Assembly (NCBI GenBank): GCA_035041965.1 | Contig: JAPYMA010001443.1 | Location: 124,001 to 188,000 of the forward strand | Direction: 5' to 3' | DNA length: 64,000 nucleotides | Origin: Anisakis pegreffii | Lineage: Eukaryota > Nematoda > Chromadorea > Rhabditida > Anisakidae | In this document: in pieces, positions 1 to 13,900 of the stretch | Position numbering within the stretch: position 1 is the stretch's first letter | How the letters are laid out: each line of letters opens with the position of its first letter | Notes under the pieces: generated by a model | What the model saw: only the letters and a program-made list of their open reading frames with translations | Told to the model about the DNA's origin: nothing | Databases searched by the model: none | Translations under genes and position numbers: made by a program

Positions 1-1013
1 AAAAAAAGAAAATCGCCCGTCAAAAACCCAAGCGAGCAAATTTCGCGTGATTCTCGTAGAAGTTTTCTCGGCTTTCAATTTGATCCAAGCAGTGCCCAGC
101 GAAGCGTTATTATTCTCAATTCACAATCATTCGAGATAGGTCACTGTTTATCAGTGTTTCTCACAAAACGGCAAGAGGATGAAGAGCAACGAAGAAGACG
201 AGTAATAAGGATGTGAAAGAGATGAGTTAAATGAGAAGACTTCGGTTCACGAGCAACGCAGTGCTGTTGCACCGTTGAGCGAGACCGCAGCATGAAACTA
301 ATTTAAGCCTAACGACTCAAAAACAGTTCACCTAGATTACAGCAACGATACCAACCAGCTCAGAGTATGAATTTAAGCTATCACACACAAACGGACAGGC
401 TCATAAGAACACGTCAATAACTACAACAACAGACTGCTCAATAAGATAGTATCACCAATGCTAACTGATAAGAGAACAACGACGCTCAAATGAGAAATGA
501 AATAATTCATAATGAGAAGCATTTGAACGAAAAAGTCTTTTGAATTCCGCAGTAAGCAGCAACACACACCACAAGACGAGAAACGTTTCCATTTCGAAAA
601 CAACAGCAGAACAAGAAAACATTATCACTCAAAACTGAAATTCAAACCGATCGCTGCCTGTCCGACTAAACGTTAATTCGCAAAAGTTAAGTTTAAGCGA
701 ACAAAAATTCGCAAATGTTACCAACAAAATATATGGCTGATGACCTAAGTGTTTGTCTAAAAGTTTTGTTTTGAACGTTGTGAACTGAACGTACGAGAGA
801 GAAAGGAGTTTCATTTGAAACAGACAAACTTCAAAACAAATTTTTGAATAAACAAATGCTGCAAAGTTCATGTGCTGCTGTTTTCATGTAGTATTGATTC
901 ATAAGACATAATCATTCGTGTTTATCACGTAAATGTTAAATTTACGAATACCAATTGCATCATATTGATCCAATCATTGATAAATAGTGTGTGGTTCGAC
1001 CACATTCGCTTAC
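1..1013 (-). other. wnk-1: wnk-1 intron, incomplete
   Basis: Sequence downstream of the last wnk-1 exon found. Minus-strand ORFs up to 80 codons occur, but none has the composition of the neighbouring exons or a recognisable motif. I see no exon here. Confidence 0.6.
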
Positions 1014-1974
1014 CTGTCGCAATGCCTCATCGGAGATCACTTCGTACAAGGAGGAAGGCGATTGCACACCACCAACTCCACCAACTACGCCGGCCATCTG
1101 TGAGCTGTTTGCCATCGTCGGAGGCGTTAACGCTCCATTGATTGCGGTGGTGCCGACGTGCGCTAAAGTTTCCGTGTGAGGAACCGGCTGCGGAACAACG
1201 CTCGACTCACGAACGTCCAAATGTATCACCTGCAATTCACTGTGTGCACTGAGCAGAATCCGACAAGAACAACTAATTTACTAAATGAAAAGAACTCATA
1301 AGAAAGGAAATATTTGTAATTTTCACGACTGAAACTACTCCTTTGTGAGCCATAAAAATTCCGTACTCAAGATGATTAGAAAAATGTCGACGACAACCTA
1401 CATCGTGCGCTTAAGTGAAACGCTGGCGTGTTTCTGCTTATACAACTAAGTTTTCAAAGATAGCCGTTGATTTAAAGTAAAAAATGGTCGTCTTGAAGTA
1501 ATTTCACGTGAGTGGATTAGCAAAGAATTACATGAATAAACGAACGAACGAACGAATAAATAAAAACCTTCTGTAGTGCATCGGCTAAAGCATTCAGCGT
1601 ATCAACATGCATCATACCGGCGGTAGTTGATGTGGATGTTGACTGATTAGTGGGCACTGCAGGAGGGGCATTTACATTCGTAATCGCAGTTACGCTAGGG
1701 TTCAGTGGCTGTTGAGTGGGGACTGCAGAGGAGGGATTCACCGTGCCGATAAGCGCTGGTGTTTGTGGTGTGATGGATGGTCTTGACGGAGGAGGCACTA
1801 CGCTAGAATCGATCACTGCATTGCTCTCTGCACCACTCAATTCACGATTCTCATTTAACTCTTCACCTTGCAGTTTTTGACTTAATGCTAGCAGTTTATC
1901 GTTGAGACCGGCCAAATTATGTGATAAATCATTGTGTATCGACGGTGTATGTGGTAACGACGTAAACGTTGTAC
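1014..1974 (-). CDS. wnk-1: wnk-1 exons 23-24, tail helices, last exons in window
   Basis: Exon 23 (1568-1974) starts [15 protein letters not shown], then [20 protein letters not shown], a helix that matches the tail of nematode WNK-1. A Ser/Thr/Pro linker follows and it ends [10 protein letters not shown]. Exon 24 (1014-1229) continues [10 protein letters not shown] to EALRQ at donor gtaagc. No stop codon is met, so the coding sequence continues outside the window. Confidence 0.85.
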
Positions 1975-4900
1975 CTGAAACAAACGTTTGTATAAATGAA
2001 AACGATAACAGATTTTTGTATAAAATGACACAGGAGAAGGATACTATAAACGAACTATATGATTATTACTTGTTACTTACACATCGAGCAGTTGTTTCGT
2101 CAATCGCAGTGAGCGATCGGCAAAACATTTATTTTATTAGAGTAATGATTATTTATTGGATCGGCATTTGACTGCGTTTAATTATGCAAAGTATTCACGG
2201 CAACTAATTAAACACTCGGTTGTGCTCACTTGGCCTGCTCGCCTAGCCAGCCAGGTGGCGTCAATCAAGGCTAAAACAGTGCGAACGGAAACATTGCGAG
2301 CATTGTGGCCAGCAACGTTATAAACGTTTGATAGCTTGGCCAATCCAGGTAATCCAGGTAATATGATAGCGCTAACCACAAGTAGATGTAGCATTGGTCG
2401 AGTCATTCGGATGTACGACTGCAGCTGCTGGTGGTGGATTCGAATGGAGTGCGGTCGTGGAGGCGATCATTTGGGCGCTTGGTTGTGGTGTTGTTGTGGG
2501 CTGCATCAGTTGGGCACCACTAACTTTACGCAGTTCATCGTCGAGTTGTTGTAGTGCTGAACGCACCGATGGTGCTACGGTTGCTGATTCAAGAACTGCC
2601 GCCAGGGATGGCATCGTTGCTGATCCACCGCCGCCTGGCTGCAGTGCACCACCAGCGTTCGCTGACGTCTGTATGACGTTCACCAACGCTGCACTAACGC
2701 TTACTGGCATTGTTGGAACACCACTAGCGGTTGTTGGGAGTTTCGCTGATGTTGCTGAAGCGATATTCGACGACGTGGCTACAGTGCCGGAAACCAACGT
2801 CCCAGGTGCACCACTAGTGGGTGCCACTGCCATTGCTGCTGCTGCTGCTGCAGGTGCAGGTGGACCAGGTGCGGCGGAACCTTGCGTCTGAAGCGGAGTG
2901 GCATTTGCTGCCGAAACCACCAAAGGAGTAACACCACCAGCTGCTGGTTGTGGAACGTAATGCGAAGGAGCGTGAGGTGCTGATAACTTCTTTTGTGGTG
3001 CGTTGACGGTTGCCATGGCACTCGGATTTCCAACACTCATCTTACGTGACTGCGTTGCTTCAGACTGCAAATCGAAGATCATGAACTGATCTCAGTTAGG
3101 ATACTGAACTAGTACCTCCATCATTAGAACTGATGTAAGATCATTATATGTTAGATACACGACACTTCCTTCCCAGAACAATTGAAAATGATAGATAGCA
3201 CTCAGTGGCAGATTTGAATAGGAGCGCAAAATTACACATGATATTACCGCTGCTTGTTGTGGTTGGACTGATGAATGTCGTGGATCGTTTGTATGCGACG
3301 TAGCTGGAGCTGCCGCTTCAGCAGCAGAAGTTGGAGTCTGTGCTGCTGTGGCTGCAGCTTGTGCGATAGCAGTTGTATTGGATGGAATTGCGCCTGCGAT
3401 GGGATCCGATGGAGATGCAACTGGTTGGACCTTAAGCAACTGACGCTTTATTTAAACGCCCATAACTGATTTCAAAAATAAATCTGTGATATTGATTCCA
3501 TTCAAATGCGCAACTTAAGGCACACACACGAAACGCTAAAACAATCGAGAACATAATGTCGAATTTAATAATATTTGGATTTGATGGTGTAAATCTTGAA
3601 AACTGGCGATAATTGGGACGACTGATAATAGAATTCTATAAGATACTTTGAAACGACCAGCAACTGATGGGACAGCTGTTTGCGCATTACTCGAAACCAG
3701 TGGTGAAGATGTGGATGATGGTATTTGATTCGTGGCATTCATTGCTGCCGTTGTTGCGGTCGGTGCGGATGGTGTTGAATTCGTTGGTGGACTCATTGCG
3801 GACATCGCCGACTGAAGTTGAGCTGAATCTCCAGCCAAAGACACCATTGCACTGAGCTTCTGTAAGCATTGCCGCGGTTGATAAACTCAATGTTCCAGTA
3901 AAGTTCTAATAAGGATACGACAAGACGAGTTGTTAATGAATTTCTAACGATAGATTATTTAGACACATATTCAGACATGACATTGTAGCAAATACAACAG
4001 ATAGACGATAGAACGAACTCGATGATCTTGACGAACGGACGCAGGTGTCGGGAGGGTGGTGGAAACACTAACGTCAACAGGTAATGTTGATTTGGTAACC
4101 AAGAAGCGACTAGTTTTTGCGGTCGTCGATGCACCGCTGATCGCATTTGTGCCAGCTTGCGATGGCTGTCCCGCCGCTAGTCCTGGTTGCTGTTTCAAGT
4201 TTGACTGATTCTGAAGCGACGCATCAGTACAAACGGTCGCAGTTGATGACAGTTGAGTGCCGTTTGGTTGCTATAAACATTTTTTTAAAAGATTGATTTG
4301 ACAACGGATAACAAGAGCGCTTTTCAAGAAAGTAGCGTTGAAAATCGCCGGCAATAACGATAATAACATTCAGCACAAATTGTTAAGAAATGATGAAATG
4401 AATACATGAAAACTCAATATAATTTGAACCATCATGAAACCTAATCAAAAACCATAGACTCACCGTGACCGTCGAATTAATAGCGTTAACTTGAATCGGA
4501 GCGCCATTCGATGTGAGTGCAGTAGATTGATCGAGTCGAATTTGATTATTTTCAGTGGAAGTAGTGGCTGTAGCGACAGGTGCTTGAGGCGCACAGTCAT
4601 TGTGCTGTGCAGTAACGACGTCTGAGAGCATTGCGTTTTGCATCGTTGCAGCATTGCTGATCGAATTTAGAATCGCTGATTGAATGTTGATAACTTCAGA
4701 ATTGATTTTCGATGCCGTTGGTGCTGTAGCAGCAGTGGATTGTGCGATACAGTCGTTGGGTTGCGCTACTATTGGTACATTATTGGCGGTGGAGTGTGGT
4801 ACGGCTGCAGGAAGTGGTTCTTTTGTGGTGATTGTATTGATGATAATACCCGATTGTTGCTGTGACGGTTGCACATCCATAAAACTAACCAATTTCGTTC

Positions 4901-7900
4901 CGACCGCTTTAGCTGCATCCTCTCTGATTAACTGTAACAATTAACTGTAACAGTCTTCATCCCTGAAGTATTCACGTGAAATGAATCGATTGCTTCAATA
5001 ATAAACAAATGACATTCTATAATAACCGATCAACACTTAACATTTTCCTTCACAATCGACATTCGACGAATACAATATCGCGTCTAAGTCAATTTAAGTT
5101 TTCTTCACTGACGATAACTGTGCTAACGTAAGTGATATTGCAAAGAACGACTAATAAAATATACTCATTCTTTTGAAAGCTACTTGAAATCTTTGATAAA
5201 ATTCTCCAATGACAAAAACTGCATCATATCTGAAAACGTTTCGTTTGAAAATGAGAAAGAAGAAAGGTGATCGCTATACCTTAATGACTCGTTCCAATTG
5301 CTCAACAACAATGCTCACTTGAGGATCACTTAAGCAATCCTGATCCAACTGAAACCAGTCATTGCTATGATTATGAATGAGAAGATGTGATGTCCGAAAA
5401 TGTTTGATGTTATGAAAATAGAAAATTTATCGGAAGCTTTCAATATGACCCTCCCAGTTTGATGTTACTAAAGCAACTGAATTCATTTTCACTGGTGAGA
5501 ATGTAACAGAATCGCGGAAAAATTTGTTGAAAAATTTCAGAGGTACACAACACATCAGTTTTAGTTGGAATAGTTAATGAAACAGAATCAACATCATTCT
5601 TCAAGTCACCAATCGAATAGTAACAATCCAGTCACAATGATAATCAAGAAACATTCCATTGTTTTTCTCAGAACTAAAAGCAATTAAAAACATTTTTCAA
5701 GCAAAACATTTCAACGAATTACCAGCTTCTCGGCGATTACATTCGGCTTATCGGAATCCGGTGCAAATTGAAAAGTAACCGTTTTGTGAGTTGTATCCAA
5801 ACGACAACTCACCAACTGAAATTCCAATGAAATCATTCGACAGGTTCATGAATGACGAATGAAAACCGAATGCATTTCAACTCAACACTCAGTGACTTTA
5901 ACGATGGTGAATACAACAATAAAAAATATTACTAAATCAAATTAGCCAAGTCCACTAATCGCAAACTTGCCGCTCTCTCTCAAAAAAAAAAAGCAATCCT
6001 GACAATGAATTAACCACGTAATCATAATATTAACAAGCGAAGGCATAGATCACAGAAATAATAAACAAAAGAATACGTAATGAACGGTAAACAATGGTAA
6101 TCGTGTGAATGAAATAATAAAAACGACAAAAAAAACACTGAACGATAAAGTTATGTTTTGTTCTCATTACTATTATTATTATTATTATGATTAAAATTAT
6201 AATTAATTTAATTATGCGAGGTGCAGGATAACAACCAAGTGAAATGACTAGAAAACGCACAGGTTGTTGAGTAATCTCATCGTTGGCCACTCTCAGCACT
6301 TCGATAACAATTTTACGTTTCGTCTTCTTATGTCTTGCATCTTGAGCTGCATTCGCTATCGACGGTTGTTGCGATGAACAATCCGCGTGGTCTTCACCCT
6401 CATTTCCTGGCTGATTCTGATTCTGTTGTTGATCCAACAAAGCTGCAGCTGCAGCCGCTGCCGCAGCTTCACGTTCTTTTTCCTGCAGCAAAATTTGTTC
6501 GCCTCTACGACAGAAAAAAATTCCACAAAAAGAATAATCTCTCATTTAAAAACATTCAAGCGATTCAAACAACATGAAATATTCAGTTGTATTCTCTTCC
6601 TAAACAATTTCATGAGAATGTATTTTTTGGTTGGTTGGTTGGTTGGTTGGTTGCAACGAAAGACAATACATGAGAATTTTTTGGCCATAAAATTCACTCA
6701 CTTAATTAACATCAAAATGTGTGGTATTTACCAAGCGTTCTTTCTCTTTTGCCCTCAGCTGCATTTCAGTTCGGATCGCTTCCTCTTCCAGCTTTCTCGC
6801 CTCTTCTTCACGTTGCCGTTTGATTTCTGCATGTCGAAACTCACGATCACGTTTGAACGCTTCAACCTGAAGGAAACAAAAAAAAACAATTGCAAAATTC
6901 GAACATATACTCGCATACAGACGACACAACACTTTTTTTCCAGCAAATTTCATTGGTGCTGCTTCTGATAATTTACAAAACAATCGAACGAATTGCACGA
7001 AAAGGCAATGGCGATATTTAAGGAAAAATTTGGCCGAGCACGATAATGGTGCGTAGTTGCGCATAGATATTCACCTTATCCTTGATAAGTTTTGTGATCA
7101 TACGCGTATCTTCATCAGGAATGTGCTGTTGCTCGATCATTTGCTGAACAACCTCTTCGGCTTTATCCGTCTCGATATCGAATGCAAACTGCAAGCCTTC
7201 GTTCTCTTTGAAACGATACTGCTTTCGTTTCTTCTCGTCGAACACTCGCAGCTGCATTTGAATCTGAAATCGTTCATCACTCGATACATTCATTCGCATT
7301 CAATCAACTTGAAAATTGTACGATGAACTTTTTAGTGGTTTAAAATGCAGATTAACGAAGGCATTTCAGAGAACCAATTGTAAAAAATAACAATTGAACG
7401 AAACAACTTCGGAAGATGTTCGCATCTCAACAAACCTCAGTGTTCACATCGTTTAGGTCAGCATCACGATTCTTTATCTCAACCCGTATTCCGATCAGTT
7501 CCTCAGGCATGAAGAAGTCATCAGCCAGTAACTGCTTGACCGTCGATCTGAATTTGCGATATTCATCGTTTCGTCAACAATATTTTCATCGTACTTGAGA
7601 ATATTCAACTGATAGATGTGAATTATAATAACGAAATGGTCATCGGTACATCTAATAAGCTGCCCTTTGATGAAGAAAAATTTCCATTTCCTACAATTAA
7701 GCAATCGAAATAACCTTTCTTCTCGACGGACCCGTATGCATCGATCAATGATTCCGCGTATTTCTGGATACTGCTGTGGTATTCGATTGAAGCACTCTGG
7801 CTTCACACCCTATCAAAATGAATTCGTTCGCATTAATTTCATTTGAAAATTGTCCCGAAATTCCCATCAATGAACATAAACGTAAAATTATTTCCAAATA

Positions 7901-10900
7901 GATGTACTCCCTCGTGACAATCGCTTCTCACGCGATGTCGATTTCGACATTAATAAATGTCGAAAATTAATAAATGCCGAAAAAAATTGCGCATATGAAT
8001 GATGTCATTCTGGTTGATTATCATCAAAAAACTCAAACGTTAATTAATCAGTCGTTTTCAAATTCCCAATAACTCAGATGAATCATCATATTTTCTCCCT
8101 ACAACGGAAGCAAAAACTATGAAATTCTTTTTTCCGTCGAACAATTGCGAAATTTGTTATGATAAATGAGTTTCTTCTTCAAATCAATCACGAGTGTTTC
8201 TATGCGACGTCAATCATTTTAGAAATACACTATTATGCAATAAACAAAATGTGAAAACAATCAACATTTCAAATTGTCAACTGAATTTCACGCAAAAACA
8301 ACGACAACTGCTACCGTTGTCACTTTACGATAGATTTGAGCAGGGAACTGGCACTCGCTATATGGATATTCACCAGTGACCATCTCCAGCAGACACATTC
8401 CGAACGCATAAACATCAACACTCTCATCGTACATCTCCTCGTACATTTCTGGTGCCATAAATTCAGGAGTACCTCAAACGTGAAACGATAAATCATTTAA
8501 AAAAATCCGAGAAACGTTCACAATCAATGTCGTCATAATTCACATCTGCCAATATCGTATTCACTAATCACTGTTATATTAGAATGTTCAGTGAAATTTC
8601 CTCAAAAAATTCATCGTTTCTAAAGCGTCCATTGATTCAATCACGCATTTTATGAACACGGATAGCTTTCAACACTGATAATGTTAAACGCAAGCATGAT
8701 CTCTAATAAAACGTGTAGGTGTAAGTAATCGCACATTAAATAAATCGGTCGGAATAGTTATTGCTTGGATGAACTAACCAATAACGCTCTTCGCATACGA
8801 TTTATTCTTAAGTGTGGCAAGACCCAAATCACCGATTTTAACACTGCCCGTTGTGCCAGTAATGAAAATATTATCACATTTGAGATCACGATGGATTACT
8901 GGAGGATTACGAGAATGAAGAAAAGAAAGACCCTTGAGAATTTGACGACACCAAGATTTCAGTACCTGAAATGTTCGCAAACATTCAGGCTTGTTTCCTA
9001 TCGCATCATCAGATCAGCAATTCAATGTTATGAGCTATGATTCCAACTTATTGCTCGGTGATTCACTTCAGTGCTCGATAGAATAATGCCAATATTGAAA
9101 GGACGAACGAATAAGAATACGCGAAAAGCTGATAGAACAACAGAGCAATTGACTGTTCTGGAAATTCGAAAGCTTTACCCACCTTAATATTGATACGTTT
9201 AAACCGTTTCAAATACATTTTCAATGTGCCGGATGTCATAAGCTCGGTGACCAACACAATATATCTGAAATATTCACTCCAAACAATTAGAAACTGAGTG
9301 CAGATTTGATTACGATAAATGCAATTGATAACAGAAATGGAATTTTGAGAGAGTGCAATATTTGAAAATGAATTTGCTAGAGAAGAGATTTTACGAGCTA
9401 TCAGAATGGATGCATGACGCACTTTCGTTTACCGGCGTGATCCTGTCGTTCCCAGTAGTCATAAAAACGTACAATATTCGGATGTTGTAAATCTTTCAAC
9501 ATTTCAGCCTCTTCACGAAATCGCTGCCTTTCCACCTGAACAAATCATTAACTATGAACACATTCCTCAATTTTCATGCATAAGACTTCCTTAAGGTCGA
9601 TTCCCAAAACGTGAAACTAAATGTTGAAAAGAGATTTCCAAAAAGCGGAGAATTAATTCACTTCAAATGTGACGATGATGTTCAATAAGATAAAAAAAGT
9701 TAACGACAAATGAAGCTAGTGGCATTGGTAAACCACTCGGTCTCCAGAAAATGCTTCCCGCACAAGCGGGAACTGACCCATGACATATCAACTCGATTCC
9801 CACTTGTGCGGGAATGTTTTGCTCGAAGACGAATATCACTGATCTTACCAAGCCTGGGCCAGGATATGATTTGGTTTGTATTTAATCACCTACTTATGCT
9901 ATGATAAACAAAGTTGCCGAATTTGTCGTTATAGTTTTAATATTGTGCAAGGATATCACTCATGTTGACGTAGCATTCTGTACAGGTCAAAATCTCATTG
10001 CTATTCATTCACCTTATTTAATTTGCTTTCTTGGAGCTCACACCACGCGACTGCCACACCGGTTTCCGTGTCCAAACCTCGGTAGACGGTTTTGAAAGAA
10101 CCTCTGCCCAACTCTTCATCGAATTTCAAAAATCTCCCGTCTGAAATTTTTCACTCATATTGAACAACCATTTTTCCCCCACTAACATAACATATGACTG
10201 CATTTAACCGTAATTGTAATTTACAATTGCTGAATGCATTCGAACAACACATGCATTAACGATCACACGTGATAATTTAAAACTAAACAGCTTCACCAAC
10301 TGGTGGCTCAAACATCAGATCATTAGCAAGTACTGCTTGATAGCAATTTTCTGATTCATTTTGTCATTTTTTGAACGACTTTCAAGCATTCAATCTCTGA
10401 TTTCAATCATTTTCAATAGAAATTGCTTCGTTTCCCTTTCCTCTCCGAAAAAAAGCTCTCATGTGGTACAGATGAATGTTTGTATTGTGATACAGTACAA
10501 TGATCAGTTTTCATACTTTAAGTGTTCAAAAGATATCAAAACAATACGCGTTCATCATGTATGTGTTTATACTTATATACGTATATATATAAGTATTATC
10601 TACGAAACATAAACAAAAACTTTCAACATCATTTCCACGTCTCAGTGCTCGAAAAACACAAAATTCAGTCAGCTAATCGACCACAGCTCATCGCAATCAC
10701 TAACAAGTTATCACCTTAAAACCAAAAGAACATCACTAAATAACGCTACCGATCTTTAAAGAATGTGCAGACACGTTCAACAGACACAAATGCGATAAAC
10801 ACAATTCACAATAATTCAAAAAAACGCTAAATTCAGTCAACGCATTCTTTCCTCGTCAAAAAATCGAACATTGAACAAACAGAACGTCACGTCACATTTT

Positions 10901-13900
10901 ATTTGTTCAATCTTCGATTTCACTAAATATGCTTTACCGATCGTTCAAAAAACCGAAATTTCATTATGATAATCAAGTGTTTCAAAATACCTAAACATAA
11001 TCAACGATCGTACCAAGCACAAAAGATCCCATGTAAATAAATATTTCAACAGCAATAAATTTGTTTGTTGATTTTGAAATTTCAAAGTCAACAAACTGTA
11101 CTTCGTAAAATTTTTTTGACTGTACTTCGCAAAATCATTTTATGTGACTGCATTCATTAAATAGTCAAAGATAAGAAAGATATACGTATATGATAGAATG
11201 CAACGGTTGCAACACAATAGCCACCAAACCTGGAGATTTATCGATGGGTTTCTCCTCTTCAGCATCGTAATCATCGTCTTGTACCTCTCGTGGTTTACCT
11301 TCTACGGCTGGTGGTTGCTAAATAACACATTCTTTTCATCAATCACTCAATGGGTTCACATTTAGCCGAATATCCAGCTATATCCTCATTAATCCTACAT
11401 ATCCATCTATATCGCAATATTGCGCCGTCACAGAAATGATTTCTCCCAATGTGGAACGCAAACATAGAATCTCACGAGTACCACTACCAAACTTCAAATG
11501 ATCACATATCCTCGATACTGAATAACTAAGTACAAGAACAGTACTAATCTAGAAAGGTTCATTACTAAAACCAACACCGACTTCCTCCTTCTTTGGCTCC
11601 ACTTCTTTGGGTGGTTCGGCTGAAACCTGTGCCTCACTGATCACCGCATTAGGAGTGGACGTTTCCTCCTCAACCTTCGCGACGTCCGGCTTCTTCACTA
11701 CAGTTTCGGAGACTTTCCTTTTCGCTGGTGGAGCGTGAGCTGCTGAGGCTGCATTGACTGTGGCCGCTGCACTTGGTTTAGGTATTCTCCTTAAATGTGT
11801 AACAACGAATAGGGCTCGATAGCTTACAGCAGCATATCTTAATGCATAACCAATCATAACATGTGATCACAACACTCTAATGGAACCATCAATATCGACT
11901 GCTATTGTTGAATATGATTCGAATAAACCTAAATCCGATTAAACGAATGAGTCACACCACGAAAAATATTCGTTCCGATCAATAAATAATTGTGATGATT
12001 CGCCAGTGATGTGTGATGATCACATAAATTGGAGTTATGTGTTTCAGGAAGCAATTTTGGTGAGAATAAAACCGCTGTGAAATCAAATGAAAACGACGTC
12101 ATTTGTCATCATGGAATGACGAACAGTCTATCTTTTATTCATGAGTCAAGTAATTGCAACAATCAAGCGAATTGAAAACATTCAAGTAAAATAACACTGT
12201 CATTCTTAAGAATAACAAATTTCCTGCATCCACACTCACCTATTCCGTTCGAACAGTGTCGGGGGATGTAGAATGTGTGCGTCATTTTTGTGCGGTACAG
12301 CAGCATTTTGTGCAGCGGCTGCTTTTGACGGCTCATCACCACGTTGCCTATATCGATTCCATGGCTGAAAATTTCTCAACTCTTTTAACATTTATAGCAC
12401 ATTGAAATTTTCGATTCATCAATTTCGTAGAGAGAAATTAAGCAATCGTTTTCATCAAAAAATGGTGTAAATTTTTGAACGATTGATGTATTTGGGCAAT
12501 TTTTGCATAGTTACATTCGTTTGATTACAAGATTTCACATCATAAATAAATAATTTAGTAAATGAAAATAATTCAGAGAGTATTCACAAAATGCTCTGAA
12601 CAACCATTTATGAGATATGTGTCATGAATGCGATAAGAAAGTGAACGAATGCAACAAGAAATGAAATACGGAATCAAAATAAAACACAAACAAATAACGT
12701 CTCATCGAGAACTAACTGCAAAAGGTCTTGCAGGTCTTGAAAGACGCCAATCTCTTTGTACAGCTTCTAAACGTGAACGTTCCTCTCCAGAGAGCCAATT
12801 CGAGCCAACACTTCAAACAATTTTTTCGATAACACTTTAAATGATTTCATTTCCTTTCCAAATGACAAAAACTTATCATCACCTGACGAAAAATCTCCTC
12901 TTCCTTCAAATTCTCAATATTTTCAATAAAATCAAAATTTTTCTAGCGACACTAATTGGTAAGTGAGAGAAATATCCCTTCAAAATCGACTGTGTAAAAT
13001 TTTCATCAATGATGTTTTTGCAGGATGCATTCAGTCGTTATAACTGGAATGCATGATTGATTTTTACAAGTGACGGAAGAATTTTAAGAATGTGATATTT
13101 GCATGAATAACAAGAGAAAATTTTGAGAAGTGATTCAACACTGGACGAATATCAAGAACGCGTATTGCAGAAAACCTTCCAAGTAATAACTTAACAATGT
13201 CATTTCTCTTCAATTTAAACTATTCACTGGTTTCACTTTTGCATTTGTCACAAATGACATTAGAATTGTATTCAATTTCATTTCCAAACAGATCTATCAA
13301 ACAAGCATTGTTACTGCAGCAAATTACCACATCCAAATCCACTCGCTTGCCATAAGCCGAATATCAATGCGGATCAAAACTGTCCAGACTGTTCAGTGCT
13401 ATGAGGAAAGCGCTCGTTAAATGGGTTTTAAGGTGCTGTTACAATTCAAAATTCATTATCCCTTACTTTTTACAATTGTTGAAAGTTTTGTAATGTTTGG
13501 ATCATCGGATCAGTGGATCGTTGAAATTTTCATTACTTATGACAGACAGTCGAATTCGTTACTCTTTATTGCTCACAATATGGAAAGTTACGTAATAATA
13601 GAGAAAACAGTTAGCAGCCATGTGATTCTGTTTTGAATTTGTCTCGAATTTCACATGCATCAATATTTAGTGAATGCATGAATTATGCAAAGATTAACTC
13701 TACTCTCTTAGGGCAATAGAGATATGACGAATGAGAAAAAAACGAATGAAATAGTTCGTATATGACAGCTGTAGATCAATTGCTAATTTAGTATTCTTTC
13801 AGAAGACATTTCAGTTGATCACAAAAAAATCCTAGATCAGTGCTTCTCAGGCTTGAAAGCCCCATCACGATGCGGAAAATCCTCCAGATGGTTGAGGAAA

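Noticed and set aside
2394..2891. 165-codon Ala/Gly/Cys-rich plus-strand ORF
   Set aside because: It is the antisense shadow of wnk-1 exon 22, whose GCN-rich codons keep the opposite strand open.
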